In this document: positions 43,536 through 53,617 of the stretch, piece after piece
Layout of the letters: each line of letters opens with the position of its first letter
Position numbering within the stretch: the first letter of the stretch is position 1
DNA from: QHWT01 sp963755695
GTDB taxonomy: Bacteria > Acidobacteriota > Vicinamibacteria > Vicinamibacterales > 2-12-FULL-66-21
Length of the DNA stretch: 64,000 nt
Assembly (NCBI GenBank): GCA_963755695.1
Contig: CAVWLB010000009.1
Coordinates: forward strand, 231,189 to 295,188
Reading direction: 5' to 3'
The notes under the pieces: generated by a model
The model's input: the letters and a program-made list of their open reading frames with translations, nothing else
Told to the model about the DNA's origin: nothing
The model's database searches: none
Program-made: the position numbers and the translations under genes

Positions 43536-46500
43536 CTAAAACGTGAATTTTGCGCCGAACTGCCACCATCTCGGCAGCTGCTGGCTGATGGCCTTCCCGA
43601 AGCCTCCGCTCGACAGATCGTTGCCGAGATACAGGTTGTCGTAGTTGAACAGGTTGAAGAACTCGAAGCGGATCTGGAAGGTTGAGCCGGCCGGTCAGGC
43701 GCGTGTTCTTGAAGGCCGCCAGATCCACTTCGGAGAAACCCGGCTGCCGGAACTGCTGCGGCTTCTCGTTGCCGTTGGTGCCGGGCGTGGGCGCGGTGAA
43801 CTGTCCCGGTGAAAAGACGCCGTTCAGATACGCGCTCGTGCGATCTGTTCATGTCGTAGCTCGTGACGTTGGGGTAATCCAGGTTGTCGCCGTCGGCGTT
43901 GTAGTCGCCTCCGGCCGTGAACGGCGCCGTCGTGAGGACCGTCATCGGATAGCCCGATTGCTGGACATCGATGACGCTGACACCCCATCCCGACGGTCAG
44001 GACGCCCACGACACCCTGGCCGTCATTCATGCCCGGAACCGCGTAGGTCACCGTCGCCGAGAATCGATTCGGCACGTCCCACGGCGACGGCCCATAGAAC
44101 TGATGCGGATTGATCGCCGTCGGGTAGTTGCCGGCATCGTCCTTCGAGCTCGATCGCGTGTAGGACACGTCGAAGAACGTGCCTCTTCCCGCGTCCCCTG
44201 AGATCGAACGTGATCCCGTTGTAGTTCGCCACGCGATCGTTGTCGGCATAGGCAATCGACCCGAAACTGGGATTGAGGCGCGTCGGCGCCGAGCCCGGCG
44301 GCTTGGTGAGCAGATCGCCTGGCTGCGCGTTGATGTCCACGCCGTAGCTGACATGGCCCGCCTGGTTGCCGTTGCCCACGAGGTTGGTGGAGTGCGATCC
44401 GCTGTAGAGCACGCGTGCCGCCAGGTTGTGGCCGATCTTGTGTTCGACCGCCGCGGTGTAGATGTACGCGGTGGGAGACTTCAAGTCGGGATTGATCCCG
44501 CCAATCGGCGCGGCGGCGCCCGCGATGCCGCCGTTCGGCGTCGAGACACGGAGCCGTCGGACAGAGCGCCGAGCCCGCCAGGCTCGGGAACGTGAATCCG
44601 AACGGAGGCGTGCTCGCCGCTGCCCTGCGTGAAGATCGGCGGCGTGGACGATCCGGCGAAGAAGGTCGGCAAGATCAGGCCCGGAGGGTTGCCCCGGAAC
44701 TCTTCCTGCACGTTGGCCGACGTCAGCCAGTTCGCGTACACGCCGAATCCGCTGCGCACGACCCAGTCGCCGTTGCCCGTGACGTCCCAGGCGACGCCGG
44801 CGCGCGGGTTGAACGCCTTGGGTGAACTATTGAGCGCGTTCTCCGTGGGCCGCGCGACGCCGTTCGCCACCTGATCCTGGAAGGTCGACCCGCTCCCCAG
44901 GTAGAAATTCCCGAAGACGGTCGTGTCGGTCCGGGAATAGGGATTCCCCTGATCGTCGAACCGGAAGCCGAGCGTCACGCGTCAGGTTGCGACGCGCCGT
45001 CCACGTGTCCTGCGCGAAGGCGCCCCACGTCCTCGACGCGGCGTTCCATTCCCACAGCTTCTGCTGGCCGGCCATCGGGGTCGTACATCACGCCGCCCTC
45101 GTTGTGCGGCGCATCCTGCGCCAGCGTCAGCAGGTTGTCGAAGCCGAACTTCGGCTGCGACCACGGTCCCTGGAACGGCTCGACATCGTCGCCGAACCAG
45201 CCCTCGTAGCCGAACTTCAGCACGTGCGCGCCGCGCACGTGCGTGAGCACGTCGCGCCAATGGTAGTTGTGCTGGATGAAGTTGCCCTGCGCGAAGCCGA
45301 CGCCATAACCCACCGAGAGCCCCGTCACCGAGATCGCCGGAATCGTGAAATCGCCGGTCTCGCCGATGAACCCTTCGATCCGGTTCTGCGCGAAGATCGC
45401 CTCGTTCAGCGTGCTCGAGCTGAAGATGTGCGTGTAGTTGACCTGGAGCGCTTGCTGCGTGTTGTGGTTGGTGGTCGAGAACTGCGGGATGACCGCCGGC
45501 CCGCCGTAGTTCAGGTTCGTCCAGAACGCGCTGCCGTACATCCGGTCGGACTTCAGCTGCTTGTCGATGCGCACGAAGTACTGGTCGCCGTTGCGGAAGT
45601 TGCTCGAATTGAAGATGCCCGTGTCGATCATCGCGGTCGAGCAGGGCAGGTCGTTCGTGGCGGGTGTTCCGCAGGTGCCGGGAAACACGTCGGCCGCCGT
45701 CTTGGACACGCCGCTGACGGTCGCCGCGGTCGGCAGATACGTGTTCAGGATGCTGCGTGCCGAACGTGTTGGGGTAGTTCTGCTGCGCCCACGTCGCGAA
45801 CTGCTGGTCCGGGAAGAAGATCGTCTGATTCCCGGTGGACGCCGAAGAACGAAGCGGCTCGTAGGCGAAGAAGAAGAAGAATTGTTTTTTCGGGAATGAT
45901 CGGGCCGCCGACCGTGAAGGACCAGTTGTTCGAATGAAACGGGTTGTACTTCTGGCCGGGCGCCATGAACACCGTGTTCGAGAACATGCTCTCGTTGTTG
46001 TAGTAGTCGCTGACCAGCCCGTGGAACTGCTCCGATCCCGACTTCGTCGTGCTCGCCATCTGGATCGAGCTGCCGCCGCCGTACTCGGAGGAGAACGTGT
46101 TGACCTGAATGCTCGTTTCCTGGATGGCGTCGGGGTTCGGCGTCAGGTTCAGCACGCCCTGCCGGATGCCGCTGGTCACGTTGAGGCCGTCGACGATGAA
46201 CTGGTTCGCCACCGTGCCCTGGCCATTCGCGCTGACGTCGACGGCCGTCTCGGTCGAATAGTTGTCGACGCCCGTTCCAGGAGTGCCGCCGGGGCCGCCC
46301 GGCTGGCCGCCTCCCATCGTGCCCAGCCCGGACACACCGGGCGCCATCGTCGCGAGCGAGATGTAGCTGTGGCCGGCCAGCGGCAACGTCGACAGGGAGT
46401 CGGTCCCCAGCGTCATCTCGTTCCGTGTCTCCGCCGTGTTCACGAGCGGGCTCTGCGCGCTCACGGTCGTCTGCTCGGTGAGGGCGCCGACCTCCAGCGA

Positions 46501-46824
46501 CATGGGAACATTCAGCGTCTGGTTCGTCTGGAGGGTGACGGTGGCTTCGTGCTTGCGAAAGCCCTGGGCCTCGGCCGTGATCTTGTACGGTGCCGGGCGC
46601 CAGGCTCAGGAACTGGTAGTTCCCGGCGGCATCCGACGTCGCCGTGGCGGAGACCTGTGTCGCGAGGTTGACCGCTTCAAGGCTGGCGTTCGGCGATCGC
46701 CGCCCCGCTTGGGTCTCTTACGATGCCGGTGATGTTGCCGGTGTACTGGGCGTAGGCGGCGCCGCAGGTCAGCAGGACGAAGAGTCCCGATGCAGGCGCT
46801 CCAGAACAGGCGACGGGTGCGCAT
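43536..46824 (-). pseudogene. Oar/CarboxypepD-type TonB-dependent receptor, shattered by about 13 indels
   Basis: Read from ATG 46824 to stop 43536-43538, the pieces in successive frames form a typical acidobacterial receptor of about 1,090 residues. They are: signal MRTRRLFWSACIGTL; carboxypeptidase-like domain AQYTGNITGIVRDPSGAAIAE and GNYQFLSLAPGTYKITAEAQG; plug region VNTAETRNEMTLGTDSLSTLPL and ANQFIVDGLNVTSG; barrel segments PEKQFFFFFAYEPLRSS, NGDQYFVRIDKQLKS, GVAWDVTGNGDWVVRSGFG; C-terminus GAKFTF. Frames change near 46780, 46690, 46590, 45885, 45755, 45065, 44985, 44605, 44500, 44195, 43990, 43845 and 43680. The 45885 change is in a run of six A. It would import oligosaccharides or other large ligands. 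Confidence 0.82.
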
Positions 46825-46909
46825 GTGTCCCCCGGTTGATGCGAATGTACACATCCGCCCGGGGCCGAGGGCTCGGCCGGCCGGGCGACCGTCTTCCGGA
46901 CAGCATGGC

Positions 46910-46929
46910 CACCGTGAACGTTCACGGTG
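46910..46929. promoter_or_regulatory. Perfect 20-bp palindrome upstream of the TonB receptor gene
   Basis: CACCGTGAAC is followed directly by its exact inverse GTTCACGGTG. The centre AACGTT with a CG axis is the form of LacI/GalR-family operators. It lies 86 bases upstream of the receptor start on the minus strand, where it would overlap the promoter. No LacI-type gene is in the window. Confidence 0.6.
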
Positions 46930-47023
46930 CCGAATATCGGACCGTAGCGCCAAAGCCCGTCGATGTCAAGGGGGATGAGTGCAGGATCCGTGCGGGATGC
47001 GAGCGGGATGCGTGCGGCGGGAG

Positions 47024-48798
47024 TCAGCCTCTCTCCCATCCCTTGTTCGGCACGACCCCCGCGCCTTCGCGGACGGTCACGAGCTGGTTCGCCTTCACGC
47101 GCTGAATCACCTCGCGCGCACCGCTGGGCCAGAAGATCTCGATGTTGACGGTGGCGACCTCTCCGAGACCAAAGTGAAGGCGTGGATCGTTCGAGGAATA
47201 GAAGCTCGACTGGCCGACCACGGCCTGCGCCTCGGTTCGATCTCCTGCGTGGACCAGCACGCGCGCGCCGATGGCGCTCCGGTTCGACTTCACGCCTTCG
47301 AGCTTCACTTTGATCCAGTGCCCGGATCCGGTGACGTCGTTGCGCAGCAGCGACGGCGGCTCGTTCAGGTTCACGACCAGCACGTCCACGTCGCCGTCGT
47401 TGTCGAAGTCGCCGAACGCGCATCCGCGGCTGCAGTGCGCTTCCGCGACGCCGGGCCCCGCCTGCTCCTGGAGCTCCTCGAACGTGCGGTTGCCGAGATT
47501 GCGGAACACCGCGCGCGGCGTCTTGCTGGCATACTTCGGCAGCTTGCGCTCGACATCCGGATAGACGTTACCCGACACCATGAAGAGATCGGGATAGCCG
47601 TCGTTGTCGAGATCGACCATCCCCGCGCCCCAGCCGACGTAGCGCGTCTCGACGCCGATCCGCGACGCGCGCGTCACCTCGTCGAAGTTGCCCGATCCGT
47701 CATTGTGATACAGGCCGCTGGCATCGTCGGCGAAGTGCGTCTTGAAGAGATCGAGGTGGCCGTCGAGATCGTAGTCGCCGACGGCCGACGCCCATGCCCG
47801 CCTGCTCGGCCCCGTCGTCGCTCAAGGCGACGCCGCGCACCACGCCCTCCTCGCGAAACGTGCCGTCGTGGTTGTTGACGAACAGCAGGCTCGGCGTCGA
47901 GTCGCAGGCCACGTAGATGTCGGGCCAGCCGTCTTCATCGAAGTCGGCCGCGACGACCGTCATGCCGTAGGTCTTGGAACTCGCCGGAGATCCCCGCCTC
48001 GCGACTGACGTCGGTGAACGTCCCATCGCCGTTGTTGCGATAGAGCGAGTGCGTGCCCGGCGGCAATCCGCGCGGCCCGCAGACGACCGGAATCCCCTTC
48101 CAGTTGCAGTTCGTGTTCGCGCCCGGCACCGGCGCGTGTGCGAAGGAGAAGTTCACGTAGTTGGACACGAACAGGTCGAGGTTCCCGTCGCGGTTGTAGT
48201 CCAGGAAACTGCAGCCGGCGCCCCATCGCGCTTCCGGCGTCCATAGTCCCGCCGCCTTGGTCACGTCCGTGAAGGTGCCGTCGCCGTTGTTGCGATAGAG
48301 ACGGTTCTGGCCGAAGTAGGTGCAGAACAGGTCCTCGAAGCCGTCGTTGTTGTAGTCGCCCACGCGAGACGGCGGAGGCCCAGCCGACCGCCTTGCAGTC
48401 CGGCCTTTTCCGTCACGTCGGTAAACGTCCCATCGCGGTTGTTCTTGTAGAGCCGATTGCTTGCGCCTTCCGGATCTCCTTCGAGCCGCGTCCCGCTGAG
48501 GAGGAAGACGTCCATCCAGCCGTCGTTGTCGTAGTCGATGAAGGCGCACCCGCAGCCAATCGTCTCGAGGATGTACTTCTGGTTCTCCTGCGCGCCGTAC
48601 ACGACGGGCGCTGTGAGTCCGGCAGCCGTCGCGACGTCGACGAAGCGCGCAGGAAAGGGACGACCGGAAGGGGCCGGCTTGGCCAGCGGTTTCGCGGTGT
48701 GGCTGGAAATGCCCTGGGCGAGCACGCGATCGGCCGCGAGACATCGCGGCGGCCGACGCGAGCGAAAGGTGCATGAACGTGCGGCGAGTGACCGTCAT
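47024..48798 (-). pseudogene. CRTAC1-type FG-GAP/VCBS protein with C-terminal ASPIC/UnbV domain, four indels
   Basis: An exported protein of about 590 residues starting MTVTRRTFMHLSLASAAA (Tat-like). Pieces in successive frames contain seven FG-GAP calcium-type repeats: DYDNDGWMDVF, DYNNDGFEDLF, DYNRDGNLDLF, DFDEDGWPDIY, DYDLDGHLDLF, DLDNDGYPDLF and DFDNDGDVDVL. The C-terminus is an ASPIC/UnbV domain (KSNRSAIGARVLVHAGD, NDPRLHFGLGEVATVNIEIFWPSG). Frame changes lie near 48740, 48375, 47965 and 47795. It starts at ATG 48798, overlapping the TPR gene stop as ATGA. CRTAC1/TPR pairs beside TonB receptors are common in Acidobacteriota. Confidence 0.82.
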
Positions 48799-50287
48799 GG
48801 TGCGGATAGGTCAGCGCGGCGACGACGGCGCGGGCTCCTGTCTCCTTCGATGAGCCTGTATCGGTACCGCTCGCGCTCCTGCTGCGCCGCCTGCTCGCGA
48901 AGCTGGGCGAGGCGCTTGAGCAGCGTCGGGAATCTCCGACTTGTCGCCGGTCTTTCGGAGCGCCTGAATCAGACGATAGACAGACGTCTGGTCGTTCGGA
49001 TCGCTCGCGAGCGCCTTGCGGCACTGCTCGATCGCCGCCTGGGGTTGCCCGGCCTGGAGATAGAGCTTGGCCAGCACTCCGCGCGCCGGGGCGAGCGACG
49101 GCTTGAGCGCAACGGCCTTCTGCGCCGACGACACGGCGGTCCTGAACTCGGGCGTCCCCGGTTCCACGCCCTGTTGCGCGAGGATATCGGCCCGCACGTA
49201 GAGCAGCAGCGGATCCTGCGGTTTGCTGGCAAGCCGCTTCTCCACCGTCGCCAGCGCGCGATCGAGATCGTTGGCTTCAACCGCGGCGAGCCCCTGCGCG
49301 GCGGAACTCAACGACTGGCTCGGATCCAGCTCGTTGGCCTTCTCGAAATCAGCCTCTGCCTTGTCGTACTCGGCAAGCTGCACGTAGAGCACGCCGCGCG
49401 CGAGGTACAGCGATGCCGCCTGCGGCTGCAGACCGATGCCGTCGTTGACCACGTCGATGCCCACCTGGAACGACTGATGCGCGAAGGCAATGTTTGCAAA
49501 ATCGACGTAGAGGTTCGGATTCCGCGGATCCAGGAGAATCGCCTGACGCAGCGTGCTCACAGCGCGTGCCGTGTCGCCGGCTTCTTCGTAGGCGCTCGAT
49601 GCGAGCTCGAGAGTCTCCGCATCGACTGCCCGGCTCTCGATGATTGGCGTCAACGTCTCGATCGCGTCCCGCGGCTTCGACGCCATCAACTGAATCGAGG
49701 CCAGCAGCCGGCGCTCGCGGGCATCATCCGGCCGGAGCGCCACCGTGCGCTGGAACACGCTGGCCGCCTCCTCGAGCCGTTTCAGTCGGACGAGGCAGGT
49801 GCCGTAAGCGTGGAGCGCGTCGAGCTCGGAGTCGAGGAGAGTGCGGGCTCTCGCGAAATGCCCCACCGCTGCCTGGCAGTTCCCGTCGCGGTACTCGAGC
49901 ACCGCGAGCATCGCGTGGCTGGTCGGATCGTCGGGTCGCAACCGGAGCAGATGCGTGAGCAGCGTCACGGCCTCGCGGCTGCCAGCCTGGTAGTGCAGTT
50001 GGGCCGCACCCTCGAGTGCGGGGATGTAGTCGGGCGACAGCGTCAACGCACGGCGGTAGGCGGCAAGGGCACCCGCGTTGTCGCCCTTCCTGGAAAGCGC
50101 AATGCCCTGAAGCGTCCAGATCTGCGCATCGTTCGGCGTCGCCTTCAACGCATCGCGGGTCAGCTCGACGGCGCGGTCGTAGTCGCGTGCGCGAAGCGCC
50201 GAGCTGATGGCGTCCGCCTGATCGCGAGCGGTCACATGCGCCGCGAGTCCGGCAGCAGAAGGCGATCGCGATCGCGAGGATCGGCAC
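48795..50287 (-). CDS. TPR-repeat protein, frameshifts near both ends
   Basis: About 495 residues with ten or more tetratricopeptide repeats (NDAQIWTLQGIALSRKGDNAGALAAYRRALTLSPDYIPAL... as units ending in ALxLSPD or ALRPDD; DPRNPNLYVDFANIAF). GTG 50287 starts a signal peptide VPILAIAIAF in another frame; one change near 50255 joins it to AAGLAAHVTARDQAD. A second change near 48915 joins DKSEIP to TLLKRLAQLREQAAQQERERYR, ending at TGA 48795-48797 inside the CRTAC1 start codon region. The protein probably scaffolds the CRTAC1 partner in the periplasm. Confidence 0.82.
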
Positions 50288-50428
50288 GCCTCGATCCGCG
50301 CGTCACGGTTCGTGCACGATTCCGCTCCTGGCGTTGACAGCGCACGGCTGTCTATCGTACACGGGATCAAACGCTGCCAGGCGCTCATCACATCAGGTAG
50401 CGTCAGCCCCCGCTAAAGGAGCACTGCC

Positions 50429-52296
50429 ATGACAGCAGTCAGCCGGCGAACGTTCCTCCAGACCGCAACCACGGCCGCGCTCGCCGCCACCGCCTGGCGC
50501 ACGCGGTCGAACCCATGCGCAGGAAGCCCCACGCGGATCAGTGGCGATCGCGCTGCCACTTGCGACGTTTCCCTACTCGGACGTGCAGCTCCTCGACGGC
50601 CCCATGAAGCGCCAGTTCGACGAGAACCACGCACGCTTCCTTCATCTCGACGATGACCGTCTGCTGAAGGTGTTTCGGCAGGTGGCGGGGATGCCGGCGC
50701 CTGGAGACGACATGGGCGGCTGGTACGATCTCACTGGCTTCAACCTCGACACGAACGACTTTCACGGGTTCATCGCCGGACACAGTCTCGGCCAGTACGT
50801 GTCGGGCCTCGCGCGCGCGTACGCGATCACCGGGTCGGAGCCGACCCGCGTCAAGGTCAGTCGACTGGTCAAGGGCTACGCCGACACGCTCGACGACAAG
50901 GCGATTTTCTTCAAGGGGTACCGGCTGCCGGCCTACACCTACGACAAGCTGTCGTGCGGGCTGATCGATGCACACGAATTCGCGCGGGATCCGCTGGCGC
51001 TCGACGTTCACGAAAAGCTGACCCGCGCCGTCACGGCGTATCTGCCGGAGAAGGCCCTCTCACGCGCGGAGCAGCGGATGCGTCCGCACAAGGACACCTC
51101 GTTCACCTGGGACGAGAGCTATACGCTGCCGGAGAACCTCTTTCTCGCGTATCAGCGCAGCGGCAAACCGTTCTACCGCGACCTGGCGAAGCGGTTTCTC
51201 GAGGACGACACTTACTTCGACCCGCTCGCCGAGGGCAACAACGTCCTGCCCTTCGAGCACGCCTACAGTCACGTGAACGCCTTCAGTTCCGCCATGCAGG
51301 CCTACATCACGCTCGGAAGCGAGAAGCACCTGCGCGCCGCGCGGAACGGCTTCGAAATGGTCCTGACCACCCAGAGCTTCGCAACTGGCGGATGGGGCCC
51401 GGACGAAGCGTTCGGTGAACCCGGCACCGGGGACAACTCGGCGAGAGCCTCCGCACCTCGCACGCCAGTTTCGAAACGCCCTGCGGCGCGTACGGGCATT
51501 TCAAGATCGCGCGGTACCTGCTTCGAACCACCAAGGATGCGCGTTACGGCGACAGCATGGAGCGCGTGCTGTACAACACCATCCTCGGGGCGTGGCCGAT
51601 CCAGGCCGACGGCACGTCGTTCTACTACTCCGACTACGGAACGACCGGGACGGAAGGTCTGGTACCGGAGACAAGTGGCCGTGCTGCTCGGGGACGTTCC
51701 CGCAACTGGCCGCGGACTACCACATCAGCACGTACCTGCGATCCGCCGACGGCGTCTACGTGAACCTGTTCACCCCGTCCAGGGTGCGATGGACCGAGGG
51801 CGCAGCGACGTGCGCGCTGACACAGGAGACCAACTATCCGTTCGACGGCAAGGTCACGATGAGAATGTCGGCCTCGACTCCGGTCGAGACGACGCTGTAC
51901 GTCCGAATTCCGGCCTGGGCGACATCTGCACCGGTGCTCTCGGTGAACGGCACGCGTGTGACCGCCGGTGTCGAGCCGGGCACCTTCGCGGCGATCCGCC
52001 GGACGTGGAAGGAAGGCGATCGCATCGAGCTGGAGCTTCCGATGCCGTTGCGCCTCGAGCGTGTGGACGTACAGCACTCGAACCAGCAGGCACTGCTGCG
52101 CGGGCCGCTCGTGCTCTTCGCAGTGGCGCCGGGGCAGCCGTCATTCGAGAAGGCGGAGCTGCTGCGTGCAAAACCGGCCGGCAACGGCTCGGGCGATTGC
52201 ACGGTCACCGCGATCGACGGGACAGAGGTGGTGATGCGGCCGTTCATGACGATTACAGACGAGAGTTACAGCACTTATGCACAGGTGAAGGGCTGA
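50429..52296 (+). pseudogene. GH127-type beta-L-arabinofuranosidase-like hydrolase, three or more indels
   Basis: An exported enzyme of about 620 residues with a Tat signal (SRRTFLQTATTAALAATAW) and ribosome-binding site AAAGGAG. The (alpha/alpha) barrel part reads VQLLDGPMKRQFDENHARFL, GGWYDLTGFNLDTNDFHGF and HKDTSFTWDESYTLPENLF. A middle frame gives SFETPCGAYGHFKIARYL, and the third frame gives WPCCSGTFPQLAADYHIS followed by C-terminal beta domains. The Cys pair and the E..C segment match the zinc-thiolate site of GH127. Frame changes lie near 50505, 51430 and 51660. It is divergent from the TPR gene. Confidence 0.8.
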
Positions 52297-52298
52297 CC

Positions 52299-52338
52299 AG
52301 GCTTCGGGCTTCAGGCTTCGGGCTTCAGGCTTCAGGCT
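52299..52338. repeat. Short tandem repeat (AGGCTTC/GGGCTTC heptamers)
   Basis: About 5.7 units of a 7-bp repeat alternating AGGCTTC and GGGCTTC, immediately after the GH127 gene. The inverse form lies at 52425-52470. Confidence 0.75.
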
Positions 52339-52341
52339 ACG

Positions 52342-52406
52342 GGGCGGGTCTAAAGACCCGCCCTACCTCAGACTTGTAGGGCGCCTCTTCAGAAGCGCCA
52401 TTACGC
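52342..52406. repeat. Dispersed GC-rich palindromic repeat, copy 4 (two hairpins)
   Basis: GGGCGGGTCT (52342-52351), AA, then its exact inverse AGACCCGCCC (52354-52363), followed by TAC; then a second imperfect hairpin GGGCGCCTCTTCAGAAGCGCC. It marks the right border of the indel-rich block and lies inside the inverted tandem repeats. Confidence 0.7.
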
Positions 52407-52424
52407 CGTTCGAGGAGGCCCTAA

Positions 52425-52470
52425 GCTGAAGCCCGAAGCCTGGAGCCTGGAGCCTGGAGCCTGGAGCCCC
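52425..52470. repeat. Short tandem repeat (GAAGCCC/TGGAGCC heptamers)
   Basis: GAAGCCCGAAGCC is followed by four TGGAGCC units. The GAAGCC units are the inverse of the GGCTTC units at 52299-52338, so the two tandem arrays could pair around the palindromes. Confidence 0.7.
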
Positions 52471-52477
52471 GTCTGCC

Positions 52478-52506
52478 TTGACACGATTCAAACAAATGTT
52501 TTATAC
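52478..52506 (+). promoter_or_regulatory. Sigma-70-type promoter of the efflux operon
   Basis: TTGACA at 52478-52483, a 17-base spacer and TTATAC at 52501-52506. It is a near-consensus promoter 20 bases before the HlyD start codon. The operator palindrome covers the spacer and the -10 box. Confidence 0.7.
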
Positions 52507-52515
52507 ATTTGTTTG
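52489..52515. promoter_or_regulatory. Operator palindrome, probably bound by the TetR-family repressor of this operon
   Basis: Perfect 11-bp arms CAAACAAATGT and ACATTTGTTTG around TTTAT. It overlaps the -10 box and lies in otherwise GC-rich DNA. The last gene of the operon encodes a TetR-family regulator, so autoregulation by blocking RNA polymerase is likely. Confidence 0.75.
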
Positions 52516-52525
52516 AGGCGGTGGC

Positions 52526-53587
52526 ATGCGCAGACGGGTTCTCTTCCTGCTGATCCTCGTGGTCGTCGCCGGGGCCGGCGCCTACGCCTACAGCCGCATG
52601 CGCCCGCCGACGCTGGTCCTCACCGGCATCGTCACCACCAATGACGTGATCGTCAGTCCGCAGATCGGCGGGCAGATCGCGCAGCTGCTGGTGAAGGAAG
52701 GCGACACCGTCAAGCGCGGACAGCTCGTCGCCGTCATTGCTCCCGACGAACTCAAGGCCGATACCGCCTACTACGAGCAGAACGTGGCCGGCCTCGCCTC
52801 GCAGGTGCGGGAATCGGAGGCGACACTCCGTTTCCAGGAGCGCCAGACCGCCGATCAGATCCGGCAGGCGGAGTCGACGCTCGCCTCTACCGAGTCGCAG
52901 GTCGACGCCGCAGCGGCCGACGTGGAGAGCACGCGGCTCACCTACACGCGCACGCAGGATCTGCTGAAGAAACAAGTCATCTCTCAGCAGGAGCTGGACC
53001 AGGCGCGGACGGCGGCGGCGGCGGCCCAGGCGAAACTGGATGCGCTCAAAAAACAGGTCGACGCGCAGCACGCAGCCGTTGCTCTTGCGCGGGCGAACGC
53101 CGAGCAGATCCAGCTCCGGCGCAGCCAGGTTGCCACCAGCGAGCACATGGCCGCGGCGGCGAGCGCACAGCGGACGAAAGCCGATGTCCGGCTGAAATAC
53201 ACCGAGATCCACGCCCCGATCGACGGCATCGTCGACGTGCGGGCGGTTCGTGTCGGGGAAGTGGCAACCGCGGGTCAGCCCCTCGTCACGCTGATCAATC
53301 CCGACGACCTCTGGGTCCGCGCCGACGTCGAAGAGAGCTACATCGATCGCGTCCGTCTCGGCGACGCGATCACGGTGCGTCTGCCATCCGGCGCCGAGCG
53401 CTCCGGTACGGTGTTCTATCGCGGCGTCGACGCGGGGTTTGCTACTCAGCGCGACGTGAGCCGCACCAAGCGCGACATCAAGACTTTCGAGATTCGCCTG
53501 CGGGTAGACAACACCGACCGGCGGCTGGCCGTCGGCATGACCGCCTATGTGCTGCTGCCGGTGTCGTCCCGAACCGACGTCCCATAG
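52526..53587 (+). CDS. HlyD/EmrA-family periplasmic adaptor
   Basis: A 353-residue membrane-fusion protein. One N-terminal helix (VLFLLILVVVAGAGAYAYS), a biotinyl-lipoyl-like part (VIVSPQIGGQIAQLLVKEGDTVKRGQLVAVI), a long coiled-coil hairpin (about residues 75-225) and a second lipoyl half (YTEIHAPIDGIVDVRAVRVGEVATAGQPLVTL). It links the inner-membrane ABC pump to an outer-membrane channel. It is the first gene of the operon, closely resembling YbhG in arrangement. Several T-to-K-rich parts are normal for the hairpin. ATG 52526 has a GAGG ribosome-binding site. Confidence 0.9.
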   Translation: MRRRVLFLLILVVVAGAGAYAYSRMRPPTLVLTGIVTTNDVIVSPQIGGQIAQLLVKEGDTVKRGQLVAVIAPDELKADTAYYEQNVAGLASQVRESEATLRFQERQTADQIRQAESTLASTESQVDAAAADVESTRLTYTRTQDLLKKQVISQQELDQARTAAAAAQAKLDALKKQVDAQHAAVALARANAEQIQLRRSQVATSEHMAAAASAQRTKADVRLKYTEIHAPIDGIVDVRAVRVGEVATAGQPLVTLINPDDLWVRADVEESYIDRVRLGDAITVRLPSGAERSGTVFYRGVDAGFATQRDVSRTKRDIKTFEIRLRVDNTDRRLAVGMTAYVLLPVSSRTDVP

Positions 53588-53617
53588 CCGTTCGACCAAG
53601 GCCCGAGCCGCCACGAT

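Noticed and set aside
48538..50337. 599-codon plus-strand open frame opposite CRTAC1 and TPR
   Set aside because: Shadow of the TPR repeats on the other strand; no signal or domain of its own.
52299..52470. Possible CRISPR-like array
   Set aside because: Units are 7 bp with no spacers, and there are no cas genes; these are simple tandem repeats.
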